Positions 41,985 to 49,878 of a stretch of 64,000 bases of DNA are shown one piece after another (positions within the stretch are counted from its first letter, which is position 1; each line of letters starts with the position of its first letter). The DNA comes from Desulfacinum sp. (GTDB lineage Bacteria; Desulfobacterota; Syntrophobacteria; Syntrophobacterales; DSM-9756). The stretch is taken from NCBI GenBank assembly GCA_014359885.1, contig JACIYN010000006.1, forward strand, positions 62,001-126,000, written 5' to 3'. The notes beneath the pieces are model-generated. The model worked only from the letters and a program-made list of their open reading frames with translations. It had not been told where the DNA came from and ran no database searches. The translations under genes and the position numbers were made by a program.

Positions 41985-43119
41985 CGCACTGGTCGCAGAA
42001 GGCGGCCTGCGGCAGGTTCACGGCCCCGCAGTTGCCGCACGTCTTTTCCCGGGGTTTTTCGGCCACCCCGTTGCCGCACCGGGGGCAGAACCGCGCGTTG
42101 GGCGGCACGTTCTTGCCGCAGTAGGGGCATTGGTCGAAGACCACCAGGTGGTGACCGCAAAAGGGACAAAAGCGCGCATCCTCCGGAACACTCCGGCCGC
42201 AGTCGGGGCAGGCGGCACCGGGTGGCTGAGGGCCTCCCGGGGACGGGGTTTCCTTTCCCGGATCCGGCGCGTCCTGGGCCAAGGCGCGGCCCAGAAGGCC
42301 CGGCATCATGAAGGCCAGTCCCAGCCCGGCGCCCTCTCCGGCGGCTCCCGGGTTTTCCGCCGCCTTTTCCAGGGCCGTGGCCGCCTTGAGCTTCAGGAGC
42401 TTGTTCAGGTCGTCGAAGAGCCCCAGCTTGCTCCGGTCGTCCATGGCCTGCTGGACCTCGGGCGGCGGCGTGATGGCGTTGATGTAGAGATGGGTGAGCG
42501 ACATGCCGAAGTGGGCCAGGTCTTCGGCCAGGCGGGCCCGGAGTCGTTCAGCCCACTGGTCGTAGCGGCCGGGAAGGTCCAGGATGGTGGTGAGCTCTTC
42601 CCCCATGAAGTCGTTGAGGCGCGAGACGATCACGCGGCTCAGGTACTCCTCCACGTCTTCCGTGGAGAAGCGGCCCAGGGTGCCCGCCAGCCGGTTGATG
42701 AAGAGCAGGGGCTGCACGATGCGCACGTTGTAGATCCCGTGGGCGCGGAGCCGGATGAGTCCCAGCTCCTGGTCCTTGAAGGCCACGGGATCCCGGGTGC
42801 CCCACTTCAGGTTGGTGAAGACCTTGGTGTTGACGAAATAGACTTCGGCGCGCAGGGGGCTGGTGAAGGCCCAGGGAAGACTCAAGAGCTTCGTGAGGAT
42901 CGGGATGTTGGCCGTTTTCAGGGTGTGGCGCCCGGGGCCGAAGCCGTGCACCGCCTTGCCTTGGTAGAAGAGCACGGCCGCCTGGCTTTCCCGCACGGTG
43001 AGTTGTGCGCCGAACTTGATCTCGCCGGAACCTTCCTCGGGGATGCGGTGGAGCATCTCCCGGCCGGTGGGGTCAAACCATTCGATGACTTCCAGGAAGA
43101 CAAGGTTGTTAGTGCCCAT
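41971..43119 (-). CDS. SPFH-domain protein with C-terminal zinc ribbons (YdjI-like)
   Basis: A 382-residue protein. The N-terminal 280 residues are an SPFH/band-7-like domain (V-I-E-W-F-D, V-R-E-S-Q-A-A-V-L-F-Y-Q-G-K, G-P-G-R-H-T-L, T-E-D-V-E-E-Y-L-S-R-V-I-V, ending in a coiled coil), without a membrane helix. The C terminus holds six C-x2-C pairs, i.e. three zinc ribbons. This architecture is like the virion-core-protein-like/YdjI family, whose role is unclear. It overlaps the zinc-ribbon gene downstream; no membrane partner is seen in the pair. Confidence 0.83.
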   Translation of the reverse strand: MGTNNLVFLEVIEWFDPTGREMLHRIPEEGSGEIKFGAQLTVRESQAAVLFYQGKAVHGFGPGRHTLKTANIPILTKLLSLPWAFTSPLRAEVYFVNTKVFTNLKWGTRDPVAFKDQELGLIRLRAHGIYNVRIVQPLLFINRLAGTLGRFSTEDVEEYLSRVIVSRLNDFMGEELTTILDLPGRYDQWAERLRARLAEDLAHFGMSLTHLYINAITPPPEVQQAMDDRSKLGLFDDLNKLLKLKAATALEKAAENPGAAGEGAGLGLAFMMPGLLGRALAQDAPDPGKETPSPGGPQPPGAACPDCGRSVPEDARFCPFCGHHLVVFDQCPYCGKNVPPNARFCPRCGNGVAEKPREKTCGNCGAVNLPQAAFCDQCGERL

Positions 43120-43455
43120 GAGCCGTCCTTTCGCGGAGTTTTTGGGGATCCGATCCTCTTAACGGCAGATCCGCCCGATCCCTTGACAAAAAAGAGCGCG
43201 CTTCACCGTTCCGTCCCTGCGAAAGGAGGGTTTCCTGGGCAAAGGCGGACCCATGGCGGACTGCTTTGCAACTGGGAAGGGGGCGGAGCCCTGCAGCCAG
43301 GAGATGAGGCAGCTGGAACACCCGAAACGGGCTCTTACATGGATGCACCGGGGACGCGCTCATCATCACGATCGTTGGGACGACGAAAAGAGAAGAGCGA
43401 ATGGCGGGTGCCGACGGAAGGGGAAAACAAGAAGACGGTGCCGGCGTGCGGGTCT
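43120..43455. other. Gap upstream of the SPFH gene
   Basis: About 335 bp without a convincing gene. On the minus strand a TTGTCA box near 43186-43191 with an A/T stretch may be part of the SPFH promoter. No heptamer array or palindrome of the other families is present. Confidence 0.5.
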
Positions 43456-43965
43456 TCAGAGCACCCCTTTGGGGGGCAGGAGCTTTTCGATGAGGGATTT
43501 GACAAAATCCAGGTCCCGGCCCTGTTTTTCCTGGATGGTCTCCAGCCGGGTCAGTCGCCGGTGCATCTGCCACTGCAGTCGAAGCACGAACCCCAGGATC
43601 ACCAGGGCGATGGTGATAAAAAGCCCGAGAGTCCACTGCAGGGTGTCGAATCGGGCGTTCATTTCCGAACGGAGATCGTCGATGCGTTTGTTCAATCGGA
43701 TGTCCACTTCATCGATGCGCTTGTTGAGGGATCCGTCCAGTGCATCCATTCGCTTGTTCAGAGATCTTTCCAGCGCGTCCATGCGATTGCTCAGGGATCG
43801 GTCCAGCGCATCGATCCGGGCTTCCAGGGACCGTTGACCTTCCTCCAGCCGGGAAAGGCGCTCCACGATTTCCCGGTCCGTGATGCGCGGCGCGGTTTCC
43901 ACCGCGTTCCCGATCCCGGGCCCCAGAAGAACGAAAAGGAGTACGACGGGAAGGACTCTCTTCAT
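43456..43965 (-). CDS. Hendecad-repeat membrane protein, paralogue 3 (longest)
   Basis: A 169-residue protein with a signal peptide (hydrophobic residues 4-16, likely cleavage after G-N-A). A coiled coil with 11-residue repeats (L-E-R-S-L-N-K-R-M-D-A, L-D-G-S-L-N-K-R-I-D-E, V-D-I-R-L-N-K-R-I-D-D) follows, then one membrane helix (L-G-L-F-I-T-I-A-L-V-I-L-G-F-V-L) and a basic tail ending P-P-K-G-V-L. The rod would be periplasmic and the tail cytoplasmic. It has three more hendecads than paralogue 2. The function is not known. Confidence 0.85.
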   Translation of the reverse strand: MKRVLPVVLLFVLLGPGIGNAVETAPRITDREIVERLSRLEEGQRSLEARIDALDRSLSNRMDALERSLNKRMDALDGSLNKRIDEVDIRLNKRIDDLRSEMNARFDTLQWTLGLFITIALVILGFVLRLQWQMHRRLTRLETIQEKQGRDLDFVKSLIEKLLPPKGVL

Positions 43966-43986
43966 ATTGGGCTCCCTGCATGGTTT

Positions 43987-44397
43987 TCAGAGCACCCCCT
44001 TGGGGGGCAGGAGCTTTTCGATGAGGGATTTGACAAAATCCAGGTCCCGGCCCTGCTTTTCCTGGATGGTTTCCAGTCGGGTCAGGCGCCGGTGCATCTG
44101 CCACTGCAGTCGAAGCACGAACCCCAGGATCACCAGGGCGATGGTGATGAAAAGCCCGAGAGTCCACTGCAGCGTGTCGAATCGGGCGTTCATTTCCGCG
44201 CGGAGATCGTCGATGCGCTTGTTCAAAGATCTTTCCAGCCCGTCGAGCCGCGCTTCCAGGGACCGTTGTCCTTCCTCCAGCCGGGAAAGCCGCTCCACGA
44301 TTTCCCGGTCCGTAATTCGCGGTGCGGTCTCCACCGCGTTCCCGATCCCGGGCGCCAGAAGAGCGAGAAGGAGTACGACGGGAAGGATTTTCTTCAT
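43987..44397 (-). CDS. Hendecad-repeat membrane protein, paralogue 2 (shortest)
   Basis: A 136-residue member of the tandem trio. Signal peptide, P-R-I-T-D-R-E-I-V-E-R-L-S-R-L-E segment, short hendecad rod, membrane helix and C terminus are in the same order, and the last 60 or so residues are identical to those of the other two. Spacing to the neighbours is about 21 bp with the same sequence between them, including GGCTCCCTGCATGG, so each unit was copied with its spacer. Its rod holds the fewest repeats. Confidence 0.85.
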   Translation of the reverse strand: MKKILPVVLLLALLAPGIGNAVETAPRITDREIVERLSRLEEGQRSLEARLDGLERSLNKRIDDLRAEMNARFDTLQWTLGLFITIALVILGFVLRLQWQMHRRLTRLETIQEKQGRDLDFVKSLIEKLLPPKGVL

Positions 44398-44418
44398 ACT
44401 GGGCTCCCTGCATGGTTT

Positions 44419-44883
44419 TCAGAGCACCCCCTTGGGGGGCAGGAGCTTTTCGATGAGGGATTTGACAAAATCCAGGTCCCGACCCTGTTTTTCCTGGATG
44501 GTCTCCAGCCGGGTCAGGCGCCGGTGCATCTGCCACTGCAGTCGAAGCACGAACCCCAGGATCACCAGGGCGATGGTGATGAAAAGCCCGAGAGTCCACT
44601 GCAGCGTGTCGAATCGGGCGTTCATCCCTTCGAATCGGGCGTTCATCTCCGAACGGAGATCGTCGATGCGCTTGTTCAATCGGGTGTCCACTTCATCGAT
44701 CCGCTTGTTGAGGGATCGGTCCAGCGCATCGATCCGGGCTTCCAGAGACCGTTGACCTTCCTCCAGCCGGGAAAGCCGCTCCACGATTTCCCGGTCCGTG
44801 ATGCGCGGCGCGGTTTCCACCGCGTTCCCGATCCCGGACACCAGCAGAACAAAAAGTAACGTGAGGGCGAGTCCTTTCTTCAT
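44419..44883 (-). CDS. Hendecad-repeat membrane protein, paralogue 1 (first in the series)
   Basis: A 154-residue copy, transcribed first. The rod has one hendecad more than paralogue 2 and a 7-residue addition (F-E-G-M-N-A-R) close to the membrane helix. The signal peptide differs most (M-K-K-G-L-A-L-T-L-L-F-V-L-L) while the rest is almost identical to the others. The family is not recognised; similar coiled-coil small membrane proteins in other bacteria are annotated as hypothetical. A promoter is expected in the 308-bp gap to the divergent gene at 45192. Confidence 0.85.
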   Translation of the reverse strand: MKKGLALTLLFVLLVSGIGNAVETAPRITDREIVERLSRLEEGQRSLEARIDALDRSLNKRIDEVDTRLNKRIDDLRSEMNARFEGMNARFDTLQWTLGLFITIALVILGFVLRLQWQMHRRLTRLETIQEKQGRDLDFVKSLIEKLLPPKGVL

Positions 44884-45006
44884 GCTGAGATCCCCCTGCG
44901 ATACCGGTCCACTCCATCATAGCACAAGAGATCGGAAGAAAAAGCGCCAAAAGGCCGGGAAACACCCCGCGCCGTTCCACCTTTGCCCTGATTGGTTCCT
45001 GTCCGC

Positions 45007-45075
45007 CGTTTACCCCCGATCCCCCACCTTCTACCCCTTACTCCTTACCCCTTACTCCTTACTCCTCTACCCCCC
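45007..45075. repeat. C-rich heptamer array upstream of the HMG-CoA-synthase-like gene
   Basis: CCTTACT, CCTTACC, CCTTACT, CCTTACT, CCTCTAC units stand about 120 bp before the start codon. Confidence 0.85.
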
Positions 45076-45099
45076 CATCCCTTTCCACCCATCTTTTCC

Positions 45100-45149
45100 T
45101 TGACAAGGCGGGCAGAGTCTGCCAGGTAACTGAACGAGCGCTCGGTAAG
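45100..45149 (+). promoter_or_regulatory. Promoter and operator candidate of the thiolase operon
   Basis: TTGACA at 45100-45105 is followed by GTAACTGAACGAGCGCTCGG (from 45126), which shares TAACTGAACGAGCGC with the dyad at 33132. The palindrome CGAGCGCTCG is at its centre. It overlaps the place of the -10 box, as a repressor site would. Confidence 0.65.
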
Positions 45150-45191
45150 ATTGTCCTCCCCTATTTTCCACCCGTGCCAAGGAGGTTTCCC

Positions 45192-46652
45192 ATGATTGGA
45201 TTGACTGCCTACGGCGCCTACGTGCCCCGATACCGCCTGGAACGAAAAGCGGTGGCCAAGGCCATGGCCTGGATCAACCCCGCCGTCTGGGGACTGGCCG
45301 GAGGAGAAAAGGCCGTGGCCAACGTGGACGAAGACCCCATCACGCTGGCGGTGGCCGCCGTCCGAAACGCCGCCCACAACGCCCCCGATCCCCAATGCGG
45401 GGCCCTCTACGCGGCTTCCGTCACCTTCCCCTACGCGGAACGCCAGAACGCCGTCATCGCCCGCGAAGCCCTGAACCTTCCGGAAACCGCCGTCGCCCTG
45501 GACGTGACGGGGTCCACCCGGGCGGGCACGTCGGCCCTCCTGGCGGCGCTGAACCAGGTGGCGTCCGGGGCCGCTCGCCGGGCCTGGGTGGCCGCGGCCG
45601 ACGTGCACCGAGCCAAGATGGGAAGCGCCGACGAGCTCTTGTTCGGCGATGCCGGAGCCGCCTTGGCCGTGGGAACCGAGAATGTTCTGGCGGCCTTCGT
45701 GGGATCGTTCACCCTCACCGCGGACTTTCCCGGCCCTCTTCGGGAAACGGAAAAAAAGCTCCCGCGAAGCTGGGAGGAACGCTGGGTCCGGGACGAAGGC
45801 TACCTTTCCCTCATCCCCCGGGCCGTGGCCGCCTACGCCGAAAAGGCCCACCTCACGCCGGAAAAGATCGCCGCCGTGATCTATCCGTGCCCGTATCCGC
45901 GGGAACACGCCGCCATCGGAAAGCGCCTGGGCCTTCCGCCGGAAAAGGTGGCCGATCCCCTGGCCGCCCAGGTGGGGGACACCGGAACCGCCCATCCGCT
46001 CCTCATGCTCTGCCGCGCCCTGGAAACCGCCTCGCCGGGGGACCACCTGCTGGTGGTGGGGTTCGGAAACGGCGTGGACGTCCTCCACTTCCAGGCCACC
46101 GACGCCGTGGCGTCCTTTAAGCCCGCCAGGACCTTCGACGCGCTCCTGGCCCGCAAGGCGCCGCTGATTCCCTACGAAAAGGCGGTGGCCTTCCGGGAAT
46201 TGGTTCCCGTGGAAACGGGCATCCGCGGGGAGTTCCAGGCGGAAACGCCCCTTTCCGTCCTGTGGCGGAACCGCCGGGCCGTCCTGGGCCTCCAGGGCAC
46301 CCGCTGCACCCGGTGCGGCACGCCCCAGTTTCCCCCCCAGCGGATCTGCGCCGTGGGCGAATGCCAGGCCGTGGACGAAACGGAACCCTACCTCTTTTCC
46401 GACAAGCCCGCCCGGATCTTCAGCTACACGGGCGACAACCTGGCCTTCTCCCTGGATCCGCCCCAGATCTACGGGATCGTGGACTTCGACGAGGGCGGCC
46501 GCATGATGCTCGACTTCACCGACTGCACCCTGGAATCCCTCCGGGTGGATCAGCCCGTGGAGCTGCACCTTCGCCGCAAGTACCACGATGCCCAGCGCGG
46601 CGTGCACACCTACTTCTGGAAGGCCGTTCCCATCGAAACACCGGGACAATAA
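45192..46652 (+). CDS. HMG-CoA-synthase-like protein fused to a DUF35 zinc-ribbon/OB domain
   Basis: A 486-residue fusion. Residues 1-340 have the thiolase-like fold of HMG-CoA synthase, but the place of the catalytic Cys is Thr109 in G-S-T-R-A-G-T (normally N-A-C-x-G-G-T), so ordinary condensation is unlikely. Residues about 360-486 form a DUF35 domain: zinc ribbon C-T-R-C-G-T and C-A-V-G-E-C, then an OB fold. In archaea such proteins form a complex with thiolase, and the next gene (13 bp away) is a thiolase. It probably acts as a scaffold or accessory to that enzyme. AAGGAGG precedes the ATG at 45192. Confidence 0.86.
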   Translation: MIGLTAYGAYVPRYRLERKAVAKAMAWINPAVWGLAGGEKAVANVDEDPITLAVAAVRNAAHNAPDPQCGALYAASVTFPYAERQNAVIAREALNLPETAVALDVTGSTRAGTSALLAALNQVASGAARRAWVAAADVHRAKMGSADELLFGDAGAALAVGTENVLAAFVGSFTLTADFPGPLRETEKKLPRSWEERWVRDEGYLSLIPRAVAAYAEKAHLTPEKIAAVIYPCPYPREHAAIGKRLGLPPEKVADPLAAQVGDTGTAHPLLMLCRALETASPGDHLLVVGFGNGVDVLHFQATDAVASFKPARTFDALLARKAPLIPYEKAVAFRELVPVETGIRGEFQAETPLSVLWRNRRAVLGLQGTRCTRCGTPQFPPQRICAVGECQAVDETEPYLFSDKPARIFSYTGDNLAFSLDPPQIYGIVDFDEGGRMMLDFTDCTLESLRVDQPVELHLRRKYHDAQRGVHTYFWKAVPIETPGQ

Positions 46653-46665
46653 GGAGGCGACGACC

Positions 46666-47862
46666 ATGGCAACGGGTATCAAGGATAAGGTGGCGATCAT
46701 CGGCATGGGCTGTACCCGGTTCGGCGAACGCTGGAACGACGGCGCCGAGGACCTCATGGTGGAAGCCTTCCTGGAGGCGCTCCAGGACGCGGGGATCGAA
46801 AAGAAGGAGATCGAGGCGGCCTGGCTGGGTACCTGCTTCGACGAGGTGAACATCGGAAAGAGCGCCATTCCCCTGGCGCAGGCCCTGAAGCTTCCCAGCA
46901 TCCCCGTCACCCGGGTGGAAAACTTCTGCGCCACGGGAACGGAGGCCTTCCGGGGGGCGTGCTACGCGGTGGCGTCCGGGGCGTGCCGGATCGCCCTGGC
47001 CCTGGGCGTGGAAAAGCTCAAAGACACGGGCTACGGCGGCCTTCCCGGCTTCGACACGGCCATGGGGACCCTCAACCGCTTCATCCTCCCCAACTTCACT
47101 GCCCCCGGCGGATTCGCCCTCATGGCCACGCGCTATTTCGCCAAATACGGCATTTCCCCGGAAGAAGGAAAGATGGCCCTGGCCAGGATCTCGGCCAAGA
47201 GCCACCGGTGCGGAGCGCTCAATCCCAAGGCGCACCTTCGAAAGGAGATCACCCCCGAGCAGGTGCTCAAGGCGCCCATCATCGCCTGGCCTCTGGGCCT
47301 TTTCGACTGCTGCGGCGTGAGCGACGGGGCGGCGGCGGCCATCGTCACTACCCCGGACGTGGCCCGGGCCCTCCGTAAGAATCCCGTCTTGGTAAAATCC
47401 CTTCAGATCGCGGCCACTTCCGGGGAAGAGATGCTCACCACCCGCTGGGACGGCACGTACATGAAGACCACCACGGAAGCGGCCAAGAGGGCCTACGCCG
47501 AGGCAGGGATCACCCACCCGCGGGAGGAGCTGAGCGTGCTGGAGGTGCACGACTGTTTTTCCATCACGGAGCTGGTGACCTACGAGGACCTACAGATTTC
47601 CGAGCGGGGGCGGGCCATCCGGGACATCAACGAGGGCTTTTTCGACCTGGAAGGAAAGATCCCCTGCCAGTCCGACGGGGGACTCAAGTGCTTCGGCCAT
47701 CCCATCGGAGCGTCCGGGATCCGGATGATCTACGAAGTCTACAACCAGCTGCTCCACCGGGCGGGTCCCCGGCAGATCCCCGATCCCCGGCTGGGTCTCA
47801 CCCACAACCTGGGCGGCATTCCGTCTTTCAGCGTGTGCAGCGTGGGCATCTTCGGCCTATAA
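46666..47862 (+). CDS. Thiolase (SCP-x/archaeal type acyl-CoA acetyltransferase)
   Basis: A 398-residue thiolase for the last, C-C cleaving step of beta-oxidation. Nucleophile Cys88 is in F-C-A-T-G-T-E-A-F, H-D-C-F-S and G-H-P-I-G-A-S-G hold catalytic His residues; the second Cys near the end of classical thiolases is not in the usual C-x-G form, which is the SCP-x pattern. It lies 13 bp after the HMG-CoA-synthase-like/DUF35 gene and probably forms a complex with its product. Start at 46666 with AAGGAGG. Confidence 0.92.
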   Translation: MATGIKDKVAIIGMGCTRFGERWNDGAEDLMVEAFLEALQDAGIEKKEIEAAWLGTCFDEVNIGKSAIPLAQALKLPSIPVTRVENFCATGTEAFRGACYAVASGACRIALALGVEKLKDTGYGGLPGFDTAMGTLNRFILPNFTAPGGFALMATRYFAKYGISPEEGKMALARISAKSHRCGALNPKAHLRKEITPEQVLKAPIIAWPLGLFDCCGVSDGAAAAIVTTPDVARALRKNPVLVKSLQIAATSGEEMLTTRWDGTYMKTTTEAAKRAYAEAGITHPREELSVLEVHDCFSITELVTYEDLQISERGRAIRDINEGFFDLEGKIPCQSDGGLKCFGHPIGASGIRMIYEVYNQLLHRAGPRQIPDPRLGLTHNLGGIPSFSVCSVGIFGL

Positions 47863-47890
47863 CCTTCCCCACAACCAGAAGGAGGACGCC

Positions 47891-49549
47891 ATGATCCTGG
47901 CTTCACCGGAACGCATCCAGGAATACACGGAAAAGGGCTGCTGGGGAGAGCGCACCCTCATCGACGATTTCAAGGCGCACGCCCGCAAGATGCCCGATGT
48001 CACCGCCATGGTGGATCCGCTCAACAAGGAGGCCCTCCTGGGGGCGCCTCCGGAGCGGGTGACCTACGCCCGGTTCGAGCGGGCGGTGGACGCGGCGGCC
48101 ACGGCCCTTCGCGCCGAAGGGATCGGAAAGGACGACATCGTCCTGGTGCAGCTTCCCAACTGCTGGGAACTGGCGGCACTGTACCTGGCCGTCGCCCGCA
48201 CCGGGGGCGTCCTCTCGCCCATGCCCATGCAGTGGCGCGCCAAGGAAGTGCGCTACGTGGCGGAACTCACGCGGGCCAAGGCCATGATCACCGTGGAGGA
48301 CTTCCACGGATTCGGGCACCTGGCCATGGCCCGGGAGGTGCAAAAGGAGGTGCCGGGCCTGGCCAAGCTCTACACGTACCGGGACGTGCGGCGCATGATG
48401 GAAGAGACCCCGGATCCCGCCTTGGACAAGGTTCCCGTGGATGCCAACGACGTCTTCACCATCTGCTGGACGTCGGGAACGGAGGCCCAGCCCAAGGGGT
48501 GCCCGTTGAGCCACAACAACTGGCGGTGCCAGGCGTCCATCCTGTCCGCCAGCGGCTTTCGCCCGGGGGATGTGATGCTCACCGCCGGGCCGCTCGTGAA
48601 CATGGCCTCCGTGGGAACGGTCCTGGTGCCGTGGATCCATTTCGGGGGCACGGTCATTTTGCACCATCCCTTCGATCCCATGCTGCTGTTGAAGCAGATG
48701 GTGGAGGAGCGGATCCAATACACCCTGCTGGTTCCCGCCGTGGTGAACCTCATCCTGAAGCATCCGGCCGCCCAGGGGGTCGACTTGAGCTCCATTCGGG
48801 TCATCACGGTGGGTTCCGCCCCCCCGTCCCTTTGGGCCATGCAGGAATTCAAGAAGCGCTGGAATGTGGACATCGGCAACATCTGGGGCCAGAACGAAGG
48901 AACCGCCATCATCTCCGGCGTTCCGGACGTGCCGGACATGGAGATCCGGGTGGACCACCTGCCCCGTTATGGGGCTCCTGGGGTGGAATGGGCCACGCCC
49001 ATGGCCCGGTTCATCCAGACCAAGGTGGTGGGCGCCGACGGGGAGGAACTCACGGAAGACGGAGCCGTGGGCGAACTGCTCTACCGCGGCCCCAACGTCA
49101 TTCCGGGCTATTTCAAGCGGCCCGATCTCAATGAAACCTCCTTCGACCCCGAGGGCTACTTCCGCACGGGGGATCTTTTCCAGATCGTGGGCGATCGCTA
49201 CCTGAAGTTCTTCGACCGGGCCAAGGACATCATCATCCGGGGCGGGTACAACATCAGCGCCCAGGAAGTGGAAAATGTGCTCCTGGCCCACCCGGCCGTG
49301 CAGGACGTGGCGGCCGTGGGCATGCCCGACGAAAACCTGGGCGAACGCACCTGCGTTTACGTGGTGCCCAAACCCGGGGAGACGGTCACCCTGGAGGGGA
49401 TCGTGGCCTACATGAAGGAACAGGGCGTGGCCACCTACAAGCTGCCGGAACGCCTGGAGGTGGTGGACGTCATCCCCAGAAATCCCGTGGGCAAGATCCT
49501 CAAGAAGGAATTGCGCCAGGACATCAGGAAGCGCCTGGGCGTGGCCTAG
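47891..49549 (+). CDS. AMP-binding acyl-CoA synthetase, variant P-loop
   Basis: A 552-residue ligase like cyclohexanecarboxylate/cinnamate-CoA ligases in overall pattern. P-loop C-W-T-S-G-T-E-A-Q-P-K-G (about 192-203) again has T-E instead of T-T-G, A5 is W-G-Q-N-E-G-T, then F-R-T-G-D-L-F, D-R-A-K-D-I-I-I-R-G-G-Y-N-I-S and the final Lys in P-V-G-K-I-L-K. It lies 28 bp after the thiolase with AAGGAGG and is part of the same transcription unit. Confidence 0.93.
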   Translation: MILASPERIQEYTEKGCWGERTLIDDFKAHARKMPDVTAMVDPLNKEALLGAPPERVTYARFERAVDAAATALRAEGIGKDDIVLVQLPNCWELAALYLAVARTGGVLSPMPMQWRAKEVRYVAELTRAKAMITVEDFHGFGHLAMAREVQKEVPGLAKLYTYRDVRRMMEETPDPALDKVPVDANDVFTICWTSGTEAQPKGCPLSHNNWRCQASILSASGFRPGDVMLTAGPLVNMASVGTVLVPWIHFGGTVILHHPFDPMLLLKQMVEERIQYTLLVPAVVNLILKHPAAQGVDLSSIRVITVGSAPPSLWAMQEFKKRWNVDIGNIWGQNEGTAIISGVPDVPDMEIRVDHLPRYGAPGVEWATPMARFIQTKVVGADGEELTEDGAVGELLYRGPNVIPGYFKRPDLNETSFDPEGYFRTGDLFQIVGDRYLKFFDRAKDIIIRGGYNISAQEVENVLLAHPAVQDVAAVGMPDENLGERTCVYVVPKPGETVTLEGIVAYMKEQGVATYKLPERLEVVDVIPRNPVGKILKKELRQDIRKRLGVA

Positions 49550-49611
49550 GAGCCGGCGGGAGAAGGCCGCTTTTCCTCAAGGTGGATTGGGCCTCCTTCC
49601 ATCGCGTAGTA

Positions 49612-49639
49612 GTAGGGGCGGTTCGCGAACCGCCCCTAC
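49612..49639. repeat. GTAGGGGCGGTTCG palindrome
   Basis: GTAGGGGCGGTTCG and CGAACCGCCCCTAC form a perfect inverted repeat with no loop. A near copy is at 56769-56796. Confidence 0.93.
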
Positions 49640-49726
49640 AAAACGGATTCCCGTACGGTGGAACCTCTCCGGAGGTCAATGGGACGTATTCCAGAAGTTG
49701 CGGCGGAACCCCGCTGCTAAGGGAAA

Positions 49727-49870
49727 GTAGGGGCGAATGATTATTCGCCCCTACGGGTCCCCGCATCCGGCTGGCGCGTTTCGCCTTGTCCCTAGCAACT
49801 TTGTCCCTTTCGCCTTTGACCTTTTACCTTGAACCTTGACCCTGACAACCTTTCACCTAACCACAAGGAG
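49727..49870. repeat. GTAGGGGCGAAT palindrome and C-rich heptamer array
   Basis: GTAGGGGCGAAT, GATT, ATTCGCCCCTAC is at 49727-49754. CTTTGTC, CCTTTCG, CCTTTGA, CCTTTTA, CCTTGAA, CCTTGAC, CCTGACA units follow (about 49797-49850) upstream of the SDR gene. Confidence 0.9.
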
Positions 49871-49878
49871 GGTAAACC

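Noticed and set aside
41932..44859. Plus-strand ORF of 975 codons
   Set aside because: It is antisense to the SPFH gene and the three tandem rod genes; its repeats are the mirror of theirs, and it has no ribosome site or known domain. High GC makes long antisense frames common here.
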